Part shown: positions 16,470 to 25,214 of the stretch, piece by piece
Layout of the letters: the number at the start of each line of letters is the position of its first letter
Numbering within the stretch: position 1 is the stretch's first letter
Assembly (NCBI GenBank): GCA_020432045.1
Contig: JAGQHB010000078.1
Span: 59,250-123,249 of the forward strand
From: Dehalococcoidia bacterium
GTDB taxonomy: Bacteria > Chloroflexota > Dehalococcoidia > Tepidiformales > Tepidiformaceae
DNA length: 64,000 bases
Direction: 5' to 3'
Program-made: the position numbers and the translations under genes
Notes under the pieces: generated by a model
Told to the model about the DNA's origin: nothing
Databases searched by the model: none
The model's input: only the letters and a program-made list of their open reading frames with translations

Positions 16470-19213
16470 CTGTGCAGCCAGTCCTCAACGTTCTCCATGA
16501 TTTCTGCTGCAGAGCCCTTGACTCGCGCGCACTCCGGAAGCGCCGACACGAAGTCTTCGCCGTAGCGGCGGGCGAAGATGCGACGGTCGAGGACAACGAC
16601 GGCACCCCTGTCTTCATGGTCGCGGATGAGGCGTCCGAACCCCTGGCGAAAACGCAGGATGGCCGACGGCAACGAGTAGTCGCGGAACGGGTCGTCGTAG
16701 AGTTCGCTCCGGCTCCGAAAGACCGGGTCCGTCGGTACGGAGAACGGAAGCCGGGCGATAACCAGCAGGCTCAACGCGGCCCCGCGGATGTCGACGCCTT
16801 CCCAGAAGCTGGACGTCCCGAGAATGACCGACCGGGGTTGAGCGACGAGGTTTTCGGTCAGCTGACGCGGCGGGCCATCGATTCCCTGTGCAAGGACGGC
16901 AATCCCGGCACCCTCCAATTCCGGGCGGATTCGGGCAGCCACGCGCTGGAGTGCACCGTGTGACGTGAACAGGACCAGGGCCCGGCCATCCGAAGCGCGG
17001 ACAAGCCCGGCGACGGCGGTAGCCACGGCATCGTCGTAATCGCGTTGACCAGGCTCCGGGAGGTCATCGACCGCACAAAGGAGTGCCGCGCGCTTGTAGT
17101 CGAACGGTGAACCGAGCTGGAGCGTCGACGGATCTTCCAGGCCGAGTCGACGTGCCGTGAAGTCCATTCCCGGGCCGGTGGCTAGCGTTGCACTGGTGGC
17201 GATCACAGTCTTCTTGCGCGAAAACAGCTCCTCCCAGAGTAGCGGACCAACGTCGAGCGGCGCGGCATTCAGCGCAGCGGAGCCGTCGCGGTCCCGGCTG
17301 AGCCAGACCACCGAGTCGGCGTCGTGACGGTTCATCATCGATTCGAGCCGGGAGCGCAGTTCCTGCAGCCGGCGCACGGCGGACGTGACCTCGGCCGCGA
17401 CGGCATCGGGTTCATCCCCGGGGGCGGAGCCGGACACGACCCTTGCGGCAGCATCGGCGCGTTCGACGCAGCGGCTGAGCGCTGCATCGAGAACGCCCCA
17501 GAGTTCTTCGGGAACGGTCCACGCCGGCTGGGCGCGCAATCCCTGGTCAACGAGGACGCGCTCCTCCTCCGGCCGCGGCAGAAAAGTGGCAAGGGCAGCA
17601 AAGAGCGGGGGTGCGGCCGCCGCGGCTTCTGCAACGGAAGCGACGACAGCGTCGGCTGCCGCCGAAACCGGTCCGCTATCGGAAATGGAACGGAGCAACG
17701 CGGCGACTCCACCTTCGCGCTGGTCGCGCTGGCGGGGACGATGCAGACCATCGAGCACCTCGCCGAGGAGGCGCTGGCTGACGAGGCCACCAAACTGGCG
17801 TGTGGCGACATCTTCCAGGTTGTGGGCCTCATCCACGACGAGATGGTCGAACGACGGCAGTGCACTGCCGCCGGATGCAAGGTCCGCGAGAAGCAACGCA
17901 TGATTGACGACGACGATATGCGCCGCCTCAGCGCCCTTCCGCGCCCGCTGGAGAAAACAGGTCCCGTCCTTCACACGGGCGTTCGGACGCTGCAGGCAGT
18001 CCGCGTCCTGGGCCGAGAAACGCTGCCAGGTGACGTAGTCGCGGCTATCAAGGCCGAGTTCTGAGCGGTCGCCAGTCTCCGTTTCGGGGAGCCAGAGGAG
18101 CATGCTGGATGCGAGGCGGGCGAAATCGGGATCTCCCAAATTGGCGGCGTAGCTGGCGATCCATCGGTGCAGGCAGAGGTAGTTCCCACGTCCCTTCAGG
18201 ACCGCGACGCGAAGCTCTTCCGGCTTGCTGATTGCACCCGAGGTGACAAGCATCGCGCGGAGCGCGGGGAGGTCCTTTTGGAACAGCTGTTCCTGGAGAT
18301 TGATCGTGTTCGTGCTGACAAGGACGCGTTCCCCGTTCGCCAGGGCGTGGAGGGCCGCGGGAGCAAGGTACGCCAGCGACTTGCCGACGCCCGTACCCGC
18401 TTCGATGAGCCAGTGGCCACCGTTCTTGAAGGCTGCCAGCACGGCAGCGGCCATCTGGCGCTGTTCAGCGCGCTCCTCGTAGCCATCGATGACAGCCTGT
18501 CCCGCGGCGAAGACCGCATCAAGGCGCGTGGCTGGCACGGCGACAGGCGGATCACGGCGCGTGATTGGAGATGGCAGCGAGGCAGGGTGCACCGCCGGGA
18601 GTGAGCTCTCCCGCGGCACACCGTCATCCTGTGGATCTGTGGCGATAAGGTTTGCCAGGAGCGGATCGTGCAGGCGCAGCAGCCGTCCCAGCTGTGTGCG
18701 GGTTTGGACCGGCATCGTGGCGGCGACGTTCAACAAACCCAGGAAGACCCGTGACGTGGTGCGCGCATCGCCCAGCGCGCGATGATGCGGCTCCGCCTTT
18801 ACGTCGAGAGCGGCCGCAAGGTCCATAAGTCCGCGCGACTGGCGGCCGGGCAACAGGAGGCGCGAAAGCGCAGCGGTGTCGACCGCATCGTTGGCCGGGG
18901 CGATGCCGGCCCGTCGGAGGTACGCGAGGTCGAATCCGATATTCTGTCCAACAATCGTGTCGGTCCCGATGAAGCGGAGGATGTCGTCTGCGATGTCATC
19001 CAGCGGGGGCGCTGCTCTGACAGCCTCGTTCGTAACACCGGTCAAACGTTCGACGAACTCGGGAATGGTCCGGCCGGGATTGACCAGGGATGTGAAGGAG
19101 TCGAGCTCGTCGCCGTCCTCGTTGAAGCGAACGGCCCCGACCTCGGTGATCCGGTCCTGATCCACATCGAGCCCAGTTGTTTCGACATCGATGGCGACGA
19201 AGGAACGTGACAC
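16466..19213 (-). CDS. DnaQ 3'-5' exonuclease fused to DinG-family helicase
   Basis: 915 residues from the GTG at 19213; an earlier in-frame start would overlap the divergent EF-G gene and precede the exonuclease motif. Residues 1-170 form a DnaQ-like DEDDh exonuclease: FVAIDVETTG with Asp9/Glu11, NIGFD with Asp95, HRALGDA with His144/Asp149. Residues about 240-915 form an XPD/DinG helicase: Walker A EAGTGVGKS at 271-279, DEAH at 461-464, and a C-terminal GFGRLIRDHEDRG motif VI. The iron-sulfur region has Cys347, Cys406 and Cys419; a fourth cysteine expected nearby is not seen. The same fusion order is known in Bacillus-type DinG. Likely role: processing of structured or damaged DNA ends. Confidence 0.93.
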   Translation of the reverse strand: MSRSFVAIDVETTGLDVDQDRITEVGAVRFNEDGDELDSFTSLVNPGRTIPEFVERLTGVTNEAVRAAPPLDDIADDILRFIGTDTIVGQNIGFDLAYLRRAGIAPANDAVDTAALSRLLLPGRQSRGLMDLAAALDVKAEPHHRALGDARTTSRVFLGLLNVAATMPVQTRTQLGRLLRLHDPLLANLIATDPQDDGVPRESSLPAVHPASLPSPITRRDPPVAVPATRLDAVFAAGQAVIDGYEERAEQRQMAAAVLAAFKNGGHWLIEAGTGVGKSLAYLAPAALHALANGERVLVSTNTINLQEQLFQKDLPALRAMLVTSGAISKPEELRVAVLKGRGNYLCLHRWIASYAANLGDPDFARLASSMLLWLPETETGDRSELGLDSRDYVTWQRFSAQDADCLQRPNARVKDGTCFLQRARKGAEAAHIVVVNHALLLADLASGGSALPSFDHLVVDEAHNLEDVATRQFGGLVSQRLLGEVLDGLHRPRQRDQREGGVAALLRSISDSGPVSAAADAVVASVAEAAAAAPPLFAALATFLPRPEEERVLVDQGLRAQPAWTVPEELWGVLDAALSRCVERADAAARVVSGSAPGDEPDAVAAEVTSAVRRLQELRSRLESMMNRHDADSVVWLSRDRDGSAALNAAPLDVGPLLWEELFSRKKTVIATSATLATGPGMDFTARRLGLEDPSTLQLGSPFDYKRAALLCAVDDLPEPGQRDYDDAVATAVAGLVRASDGRALVLFTSHGALQRVAARIRPELEGAGIAVLAQGIDGPPRQLTENLVAQPRSVILGTSSFWEGVDIRGAALSLLVIARLPFSVPTDPVFRSRSELYDDPFRDYSLPSAILRFRQGFGRLIRDHEDRGAVVVLDRRIFARRYGEDFVSALPECARVKGSAAEIMENVEDWLHR

Positions 19214-19363
19214 AAGCGAACATCCGTGCGAAATCTCGAATCTCAGCCTACGCCGGGAAGGCCTTAGCAGGCAGCGGAGGCGCATCGCCCGGACGGGTGT
19301 GCGGGCTTCCCTGGGCTCGCTAGAATCACGCCAACTTGAACGGAGTGTTAGGAGGGCGCCGCT

Positions 19364-21424
19364 ATGCAGGTCTACGACACCCAGCACATTCGCAACGTGA
19401 TCCTGATGGGTCACGGCAGCGTGGGAAAGACGTCGTTGAGCGAAGCAGCCCTTTTCGTTTCCGGGGCGACCACGAGACTGGGTAGTGTCGAAGACGGAAA
19501 CACGACATCCGACTTCGACGAGGATGAGCACAAGCGCAAGTTCAGCATCAATATGACGGTCATCCCGGTGGAGTGGGAAGACCACAAGATCAACTTCATC
19601 GATACGCCGGGCTATGCAGACTTCGTATCCGAAGTGGTGTCCGCGGCTGCCGCTGCCGATGCCGCACTCGTGATCGTCGACGCGGTTTCGGGCCCTGAAG
19701 TTGGTACCGACCGTGTCTGGCAGATCGCAGACCGGCGGGCGATGCCCCGGATGATCGTGATCAACCGGATGGACCGGGAGAACGCCAACTTCGAGGCGGT
19801 ACTCGAAGCCTGCCAGCGGCGCTGGGGCCATCGCGTTGCTCCGCTACAGCTACCGATCGGGTCACACTATTCGTTCTCCGGCGTCGTCGACTTGCTTGCG
19901 ATGAAGGCATTCCTTGGGCCTGACGCCACCGAAGCAGACGTGCCAGCCGAAAGCATGGAGGAAGCGGAGACGCTGCGGGCGTCACTCATCGAAACGATCG
20001 TCGAGAACGATGATGAGTTGATGGACAAGTATTTCTCCGACCAGGCATTGACGCGTGAAGAGCTCAACTCCGTGCTCCACAAGGCCGTCGCCCGCGGGCA
20101 GGTCGTGCCCGTGCTCGTAACGTCGGCGCGCGAACTGTCGGGCGTGCGCCGGCTCCTTCATCGGCTCGTTGAGGTAGCTCCCTCCCCGGCAGAAGTGCAG
20201 GCGCCCCAGGCCGAGGACGGGACGCTAATCCAGGTCGATGCAAACGCACCACTCGTAGTCCAGGTGTTCAAGACGGCAGCCGACCCTTTTGTCGGAAAGC
20301 TCAGCTACCTGCGGGTCCACTCGGGCACGCTGGTCCCCGAATCGGTTCACAATGTGAGCAAGGGTTTGGAGGAGCGGGTCGGCAGCGTCGCCGTGGCGAA
20401 GGGAAACCACCAGGAGCAGGTGCCGGAGCTGCACGCGGGCGACATCGGCGTCGTAACAAAGCTGGCCCACACGACCACGGGCGACACGCTTGCTCTGAAG
20501 GGCAACGAGGTGCGGCTTCCCGACATCGTGTTCCCCAACCCGGTCTTCAGCATGGCGGTGCATCCCACATCCAAGGCCGGTGTGGACAAGCTCGGGCCGA
20601 GCCTGCAGCGCCTGCTGGAGGAAGATCCCGGCCTGCGCCTTGCACGCGACCCGGGAACAAACGAAACGCTCCTGTCCGGGCTGGGTGACGCGCACCTTGA
20701 GGTCACGGTCGAACGCCTTCGTCAGAAGTTCCATGTCGATGTCGAACTCACGACGCCGCGGGTTCCATACCGCGAGACCGTCGGCAAGAAGGGCACCGCG
20801 GACTACACGCACAAGAAGCAGACCGGCGGGCACGGCCAGTACGCACGCGTCGCAATCGAGGTGAATCCACTTGGGCGGGGCGACGGGCTGAGGTTCAGCG
20901 AGAAGATCTACGGCGGCTCGGTCCCTCGTGAATTCGTTCCAGCCGTCGACAAGGGGATCCACGAGACGGCGAAGGAAGGTGTCGTCGCGGGGTATGAGCT
21001 GACCGACTGCGAAGTCGTCCTGACGGACGGCAAACACCACCCGGTCGACTCGAGTGAGATGTCATTCAAGCTGGCCGCTTCACAGGCTCTGAAAGAAGCA
21101 GTAGCCGACGCCTCCCCGACACTGCTGGAACCGGTGATGAGAATTCGGATCATGGCACCGGAGGACCACGCCGGGGACGTCGTCAGCGACCTCAACACCA
21201 AGCGCGCGCGGATCCACGGGATCACGCCGGACGGAGCGATGAGCATCGTCGATGCCGAGGTACCACTCGCAGAGGTGCAACACTACGCCGCGGACCTGCG
21301 CTCACTGACCCAGGGCCGGGGAGGATTCGAACTCGATTTCGACCACTATGGTGAAGTGCCGAGTCACATCGCCCAGAAGGTGATCTCTGACGTGAAAGCA
21401 GCGCAAGAGACCCACGGCCACTAG
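19364..21424 (+). CDS. EF-G-like translational GTPase (FusA paralogue)
   Basis: 686 residues with the full EF-G domain layout. G1 GHGSVGKT is at 16-23, G3 DTPGYADF starts at 80, and G4 is NRMD at 134-137 instead of the usual NKMD. Later come the domain III-IV region QTGGHGQYARV and the C-terminal domain V. GHGSVGKTS and the divergent switch I (GNTTSDFDEDEHKR) resemble the EF-G-like/EF-G2 paralogues of Actinobacteria and Chloroflexota rather than the canonical EF-G of the str operon (AHIDAGKTT). Its cellular job is uncertain; ribosome recycling or tetracycline-protection-like roles are possible. An AGGAGG site precedes the ATG. A strong terminator follows. Confidence 0.92.
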   Translation: MQVYDTQHIRNVILMGHGSVGKTSLSEAALFVSGATTRLGSVEDGNTTSDFDEDEHKRKFSINMTVIPVEWEDHKINFIDTPGYADFVSEVVSAAAAADAALVIVDAVSGPEVGTDRVWQIADRRAMPRMIVINRMDRENANFEAVLEACQRRWGHRVAPLQLPIGSHYSFSGVVDLLAMKAFLGPDATEADVPAESMEEAETLRASLIETIVENDDELMDKYFSDQALTREELNSVLHKAVARGQVVPVLVTSARELSGVRRLLHRLVEVAPSPAEVQAPQAEDGTLIQVDANAPLVVQVFKTAADPFVGKLSYLRVHSGTLVPESVHNVSKGLEERVGSVAVAKGNHQEQVPELHAGDIGVVTKLAHTTTGDTLALKGNEVRLPDIVFPNPVFSMAVHPTSKAGVDKLGPSLQRLLEEDPGLRLARDPGTNETLLSGLGDAHLEVTVERLRQKFHVDVELTTPRVPYRETVGKKGTADYTHKKQTGGHGQYARVAIEVNPLGRGDGLRFSEKIYGGSVPREFVPAVDKGIHETAKEGVVAGYELTDCEVVLTDGKHHPVDSSEMSFKLAASQALKEAVADASPTLLEPVMRIRIMAPEDHAGDVVSDLNTKRARIHGITPDGAMSIVDAEVPLAEVQHYAADLRSLTQGRGGFELDFDHYGEVPSHIAQKVISDVKAAQETHGH

Positions 21425-21441
21425 GCTGCCGCATCGCGAAG

Positions 21442-21484
21442 AACCCAGGAAGGGCCGCCCTTGCAGGGCGGCCCTTCTTGGGTT
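21442..21484 (+). terminator. Strong hairpin terminator after the EF-G-like gene
   Basis: AACCCAGGAAGGGCCGCCC and its inverted copy flank a 5-nt TTGCA loop, a 19-bp stem with one G.U position. No long T tract follows on the plus strand. The hairpin is 18 bp past the stop codon. Confidence 0.8.
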
Positions 21485-21514
21485 GTGTGCATTTGGAGTT
21501 CTAATCTGAACCGG

Positions 21515-22288
21515 TCAGCGCGGGTTTCGGCCTTTGTCCATGCTCATCCCGGTTGGCATCAGGCCAACAACCGTCCCGCCGGGGATGTAGTCTCGTGGCC
21601 CCCACTGCTGCCAATTCCCGTTGGGAAGAGGGTCCCAAACCGTCCAGCCGGGCAGATCCTGGACACGGACGCCGCCGGGGAGCACCGTCACCGTATTGAA
21701 TTGGCCGGCGCGCACGTCGGTGTTCCGGACGCCGGATTCCGCGATGCGAATGTCGCTGCCGTCAGTACCGTCGAACGAGATACCGAAGTCTGTAACCCAG
21801 TACCAGCCGTACGGCGCGTTGGCATCGAAGTATCTCCCAATACCGATATTCACATAGATCGGGCTCAGCATGTTGGCATTGTGCCCCGGAGAATGGCGCC
21901 AGCCTTCGAATACGGATAGTGCCGACGACCAGCTGGTTCCGGCCGCGATGTTCTCGCCGGCCTGGTCGGTGTAGCCACATTGCATGACACGTTGCGTCGG
22001 TGCGAGTCCAAACGAATCGGTGTGAGAGAAGTACCCGCGCATTGCCATGTCCTGGGCCATCCAGGCAGCGGACCGGGTGAGGTGGGTGGAGATCGTGAGC
22101 GGCTTCAGCCCGTTATTCGCGCGGTACTGGTTGATCAATAGATAGAACGCTATCTCTTCGGCGTCGAGCGAAGGATCGGTCGAACTGCAGTTTCCTGCTG
22201 CGACGGCCGCCGGCTGGTCCACTACCGCCGCAACCCCCGCGGCGAACAGCAGGAGCAACCCGGCGAAGAGAGTCCCTGGTGCACGCAT
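21515..22288 (-). CDS. Secreted CAP/SCP-domain protein
   Basis: 257 residues from the ATG at 22288 (MRAPGTLFAGLLLLFAAG), which gives a clean signal peptide ending near AVAAGN; an upstream start would add 15 charged residues. A CAP (SCP/PR-1/YkwD) domain follows at about residues 40-165: AEEIAFYLLINQYRANNGL, WMAQDMAMRGYFSHTDSFG, AGENIAAGT and WRHSPGHNANML. The paired histidines and the Glu of GEN form the usual cleft. The last 90 residues are a Gly/Trp-rich tail of unknown fold. Bacterial CAP proteins are extracellular with poorly defined roles. The gene faces the EF-G-like gene and shares its terminator region. Confidence 0.9.
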   Translation of the reverse strand: MRAPGTLFAGLLLLFAAGVAAVVDQPAAVAAGNCSSTDPSLDAEEIAFYLLINQYRANNGLKPLTISTHLTRSAAWMAQDMAMRGYFSHTDSFGLAPTQRVMQCGYTDQAGENIAAGTSWSSALSVFEGWRHSPGHNANMLSPIYVNIGIGRYFDANAPYGWYWVTDFGISFDGTDGSDIRIAESGVRNTDVRAGQFNTVTVLPGGVRVQDLPGWTVWDPLPNGNWQQWGPRDYIPGGTVVGLMPTGMSMDKGRNPR

Positions 22289-22424
22289 CCTCAACCCCCG
22301 TGCCCCGCCGAGATCACTGCCCGGTGGAGCCATTCACACAGATATTCGGCAGGCGTGCTATCGCTGCACCGTAAGATGGCCGTAAATCACGGGTAACAAA
22401 TGGATACGAACAGGTAACAAGAAA

Positions 22425-22463
22425 CCGGCCGGCCCCCATCTTTTTCAGACGGGCGCCAGCCGG
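22425..22463 (-). terminator. Probable terminator of the cyclophilin gene
   Basis: On the minus strand CCGGCTGGCGCCC and GGGGGCCGGCCGG pair at 12 of 13 positions around a 14-nt A-rich loop. TTTCTTGTT follows. It lies 45 bp past the stop of the peptidyl-prolyl isomerase gene. Confidence 0.6.
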
Positions 22464-22508
22464 CGGCTCTAAAGGGGGCTGTTGGAAAACGCCGGGCCGA
22501 GGCCGGCC

Positions 22509-23015
22509 TTATTCCTCCGAGATCGAGATCGAAGTCATGGAGACAGGTTCAGCCGGGCGATCCTGCGCACCCGTCTTTGCCGAAGCGATGGCATCAAGCA
22601 CGTCCTCGCCCGAACGCAACGCACCAAAGATGGTGTAGTTCGGTGGCAGCGGATAATCGCTGTGCATGACGAAGAACTGGCTGCCGTTGGTGTTCGGCCC
22701 GGCATTCGCCATCGCCAGCGTCCCGCGCAGGTATTTACGGGTCACTGTCTCGTCGGGGAAACGGTACCCGGGCCCGCCAGTACCGGTACCAGTCGGGTCT
22801 CCGCCCTGGATCATGAATCCAGGGATCACGCGGTGAAAGATGACACCATCGTAAAACGAGTCGCGGGCCAGGCAGACGAAGTTGTTTACGGTGGCCGGGG
22901 CATCGCCGGGGAAGAGGTCCGCCACCATCGTGCCAGCGGACGTTTCAATCGTCGCCACGTAGGACTTCTTGGGATCGATCGTCATTTCAAACGGTTTGGG
23001 GTACTGCTTCGCCAA
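22509..23015 (-). CDS. Peptidyl-prolyl cis-trans isomerase, cyclophilin type
   Basis: 168 residues from a TTG start at 23015, giving MAKQYPKPFEMTIDPKKSY. A GGAG ribosome-binding site lies upstream; an internal ATG eleven codons on (MTIDPKK) is the alternative. The cyclophilin core is complete: VNNFVCLARDSFYDG, VIFHRVIPGFMIQGGDP with the catalytic Arg of FHR, and the active-site loop GTLAMANAGPNTNGSQFF. It has no signal peptide, so it should be cytosolic and assist proline-limited folding. It is divergent from the amidohydrolase gene. Confidence 0.94.
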   Translation of the reverse strand: MAKQYPKPFEMTIDPKKSYVATIETSAGTMVADLFPGDAPATVNNFVCLARDSFYDGVIFHRVIPGFMIQGGDPTGTGTGGPGYRFPDETVTRKYLRGTLAMANAGPNTNGSQFFVMHSDYPLPPNYTIFGALRSGEDVLDAIASAKTGAQDRPAEPVSMTSISISEE

Positions 23016-23133
23016 GAGGACACTCCAAGAATTTATCGGTCCTTCAACCTTATCAGCCAATCCCGAAGGGATCTCTCGCCCGGCGGCCCTCGGCTTGCTA
23101 TCGCTTTCCCGTACGGGCCGGGAGAATGGATGC

Positions 23134-24354
23134 ATGCAACCAACACCTCCCGTTGTCCTTCGCAGTGGCAACGTTTGGGATGCGGAAACCCGCACGTTCG
23201 TATCCGGGCTCGACTGCCTTGCGCAGGACGGACGCTTCGCAGCCGTTGGGAAGCATCTCAATGTGCCAACCGGGGCTGTCGAAATCGACTGCGCCGGCCG
23301 GTTCATACTCCCGGGTCTGATCGATTGCCACGTGCATATCACGTCGTCCGGCGAGCCTACGGAGATCACAACCGGGCGTACCGAGGCCGCACCTGTGCGT
23401 GCCTGGAAAGCGGCGCGCAACGCGAAGCTGACACTCGGCGCGGGTTTCACAACCGTGCGGGATCTCGGCGCTCCTGAAGCGCTCAACATTCACCTCGCCC
23501 GCGCCATTGATGCAGGTCTCATCCCTGGCCCGCGAATCCTTGCAGCCGGGCTCGGCGTAACGATGACCGGTGGACACGGTCACGGGTTCATCGCGCGAGA
23601 GGCAGACGGGCCGGACGAAGTGCGGAAGGCCGTGCGGGAGCAGCTCCGGGCCGGGGCCGGCGCAATCAAGCTGTTCGCAAGTGGGGGCGTCCTCACTCCG
23701 GGCGTCAATCCACGGTCGCCATCGTTCACGGAGGCGGAACTGACCGCGGGCGTTGAGGAGGCCCACAAGGCGCTACGCACGGCCGCAGCCCACGCCCAAT
23801 CGACAGAGGGAATTAAGAATGCGATCCGGGCCGGCGTCGATTCCATCGAGCACGGTGTTTGGCTCGACGAGGAGGCCATCGCACTCATGATCCAGCGCGG
23901 GACGTACCTGGTCGCGACCCTGACAGCACCTGGGGTTATGGCCGACGGAGGCGTCGAAGCCGGGATCGAACCCTACGCGGTGGAGAAGTCGAACCTCGTC
24001 CTCGCGGACCACTACGAGAGTTTCCGGGCTGCGGCACGCGCCGGCGTCCGGCTAGCCATGGGGACCGATCAGGGGACACCGCTGAACCGGCCGGGGGAGA
24101 ACGCGCAAGAAATCGTGAGGATGGTCGAAAACGGCCTTTCGCCGGCTTCCGCGATCCTTGCTGCTACCGCCTGGGCTGCGGACCTGCTCCAGATCGAAGT
24201 GGGCAGGATTGCGGAGGCCAGGATTGCCGATGCCGTGGTGCTCAGCGCCGATCCGCTCCACGATATAAATGCACTGACACGAACGGACGACATCAGACTA
24301 GTTCTTGCGGGCGGACGCATCGCCGTGCGCGACGGTCTGCCCACGGAGGGGTGA
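23134..24354 (+). CDS. Amidohydrolase family protein (imidazolonepropionase-like)
   Basis: 406 residues from the ATG at 23134 with a GGGAG site 8 nt upstream. Amidohydrolase superfamily metal motif: LPGLIDCHVHITSSGEP (HxH). Later features are the GFTTVRDLGAP strand, GGHGHGF, IEHGVWLDEEAIALM (conserved His of strand 6) and AMGTDQGTP (Asp of strand 8). These place it with the imidazolonepropionase-like/prolidase-like metal-dependent hydrolases, which cleave cyclic or linear amides of variable identity. The substrate is not predictable. The next gene begins 1 bp after its stop, so the two form an operon. Confidence 0.9.
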   Translation: MQPTPPVVLRSGNVWDAETRTFVSGLDCLAQDGRFAAVGKHLNVPTGAVEIDCAGRFILPGLIDCHVHITSSGEPTEITTGRTEAAPVRAWKAARNAKLTLGAGFTTVRDLGAPEALNIHLARAIDAGLIPGPRILAAGLGVTMTGGHGHGFIAREADGPDEVRKAVREQLRAGAGAIKLFASGGVLTPGVNPRSPSFTEAELTAGVEEAHKALRTAAAHAQSTEGIKNAIRAGVDSIEHGVWLDEEAIALMIQRGTYLVATLTAPGVMADGGVEAGIEPYAVEKSNLVLADHYESFRAAARAGVRLAMGTDQGTPLNRPGENAQEIVRMVENGLSPASAILAATAWAADLLQIEVGRIAEARIADAVVLSADPLHDINALTRTDDIRLVLAGGRIAVRDGLPTEG

Positions 24355-24355
24355 G

Positions 24356-25108
24356 ATGAGCGAACTGGCAAAGCGGATAGGCCGCGCACAACGGCGCGAA
24401 GTCAGCGGCGGCATGGGTTTTGCGTCGATCAAGCGGGAACAACCAAAGGCGATGGTCCTTGCGGCGATGATTACGACGGGCGACCAGGCGCGCGCAGCAC
24501 TCGACGCGGGGGCGGACTGCGTGCTGGTCGAGCACGCCGACGCAACGGCAGCTGCGGCGGTCATCGGCACGCTCCCGAAGCACTCGGCAGGGGTGGCACT
24601 CACAACGCTGGACGAAGCCGGCTCGGACACCCTCCACAAAGCGGGTTGTGATTTTGTCGTGAGCACCCTTGAAGGCACCAGTTCCGCCGCCGTGGACACG
24701 GAGCGTATGGGCCAACTGGTAGCCGTCTCCACCGAAATTAGCGACACCACGCTTCGAACGCTTAATCCGCTCGGCCTGGACGCACTGTTCGTCGAAGGCA
24801 GACCGAATGCGCCAACCCTTGCCGCACAACTCGAACTGGTACGGCTCGCCTCGCTCAGCGGGCTGCCCCTGGCGGTCAACATCGCCGTTGGCGCCTCGAT
24901 GGCCGAACTACGGGCACTGCGGGACTCGGGTGCGGCCGTAGCGGTTGTTCCCTCGGGTGCAACGGCTAGTGACATTACGGCCCTGGCCGAAGCGTTGCGC
25001 TCCGTACCTGCGCCACGGCGGCAATCCCGGGGCGGTGACATCGCACTGGTCCCCACAGCATCGGGTCATGCAGAAGAAGACGACGGCGAGCACGAGCACG
25101 ACGAGTAG
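24356..25108 (+). CDS. Uncharacterised TIM-barrel-like protein with acidic His-containing tail
   Basis: 250 residues starting at an ATG 1 bp after the amidohydrolase stop. The repeated strand-helix pattern looks like a small (beta/alpha) barrel: KAMVLAAMITTGDQARAALDAG, ADCVLVEH, CDFVVSTLEG, GLPLAVNIAVGAS, AAVAVVPSGA. It is reminiscent of thiamine-phosphate synthase, KDPG-aldolase or IGPS-like barrels, but no phosphate-binding or catalytic signature is clear. The last dozen residues are very acidic with histidines (HAEEDDGEHEHDE) and could bind a metal. I do not recognise the family. It sits between an amidohydrolase and a 2-hydroxyacyl-CoA lyase, hinting at a catabolic role. Confidence 0.55.
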   Translation: MSELAKRIGRAQRREVSGGMGFASIKREQPKAMVLAAMITTGDQARAALDAGADCVLVEHADATAAAAVIGTLPKHSAGVALTTLDEAGSDTLHKAGCDFVVSTLEGTSSAAVDTERMGQLVAVSTEISDTTLRTLNPLGLDALFVEGRPNAPTLAAQLELVRLASLSGLPLAVNIAVGASMAELRALRDSGAAVAVVPSGATASDITALAEALRSVPAPRRQSRGGDIALVPTASGHAEEDDGEHEHDE

Positions 25109-25175
25109 CGACGACTACTGGAACAGCACTACGGAGTTTCCGAACATCGCCCCTGTGACAGTTGGCCGCGGCCTG

Positions 25176-25181
25176 TATGAT
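25176..25181 (+). promoter_or_regulatory. Possible -10 box for the 2-hydroxyacyl-CoA lyase gene
   Basis: TATGAT lies 33 bp before the ATG, with GTGACA 15 bp further upstream as a weak, slightly close -35 match. The gap of about 100 bp to the previous gene leaves room for an own promoter. Confidence 0.3.
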
Positions 25182-25214
25182 GCGAATCCGCAGACCAAAG
25201 CACGGGAGTGATTC

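Noticed and set aside
25068..25211. 47-codon frame MQKKTTAST just before the lyase gene
   Set aside because: It overlaps the acidic tail of the previous gene in another frame and has low-complexity content.
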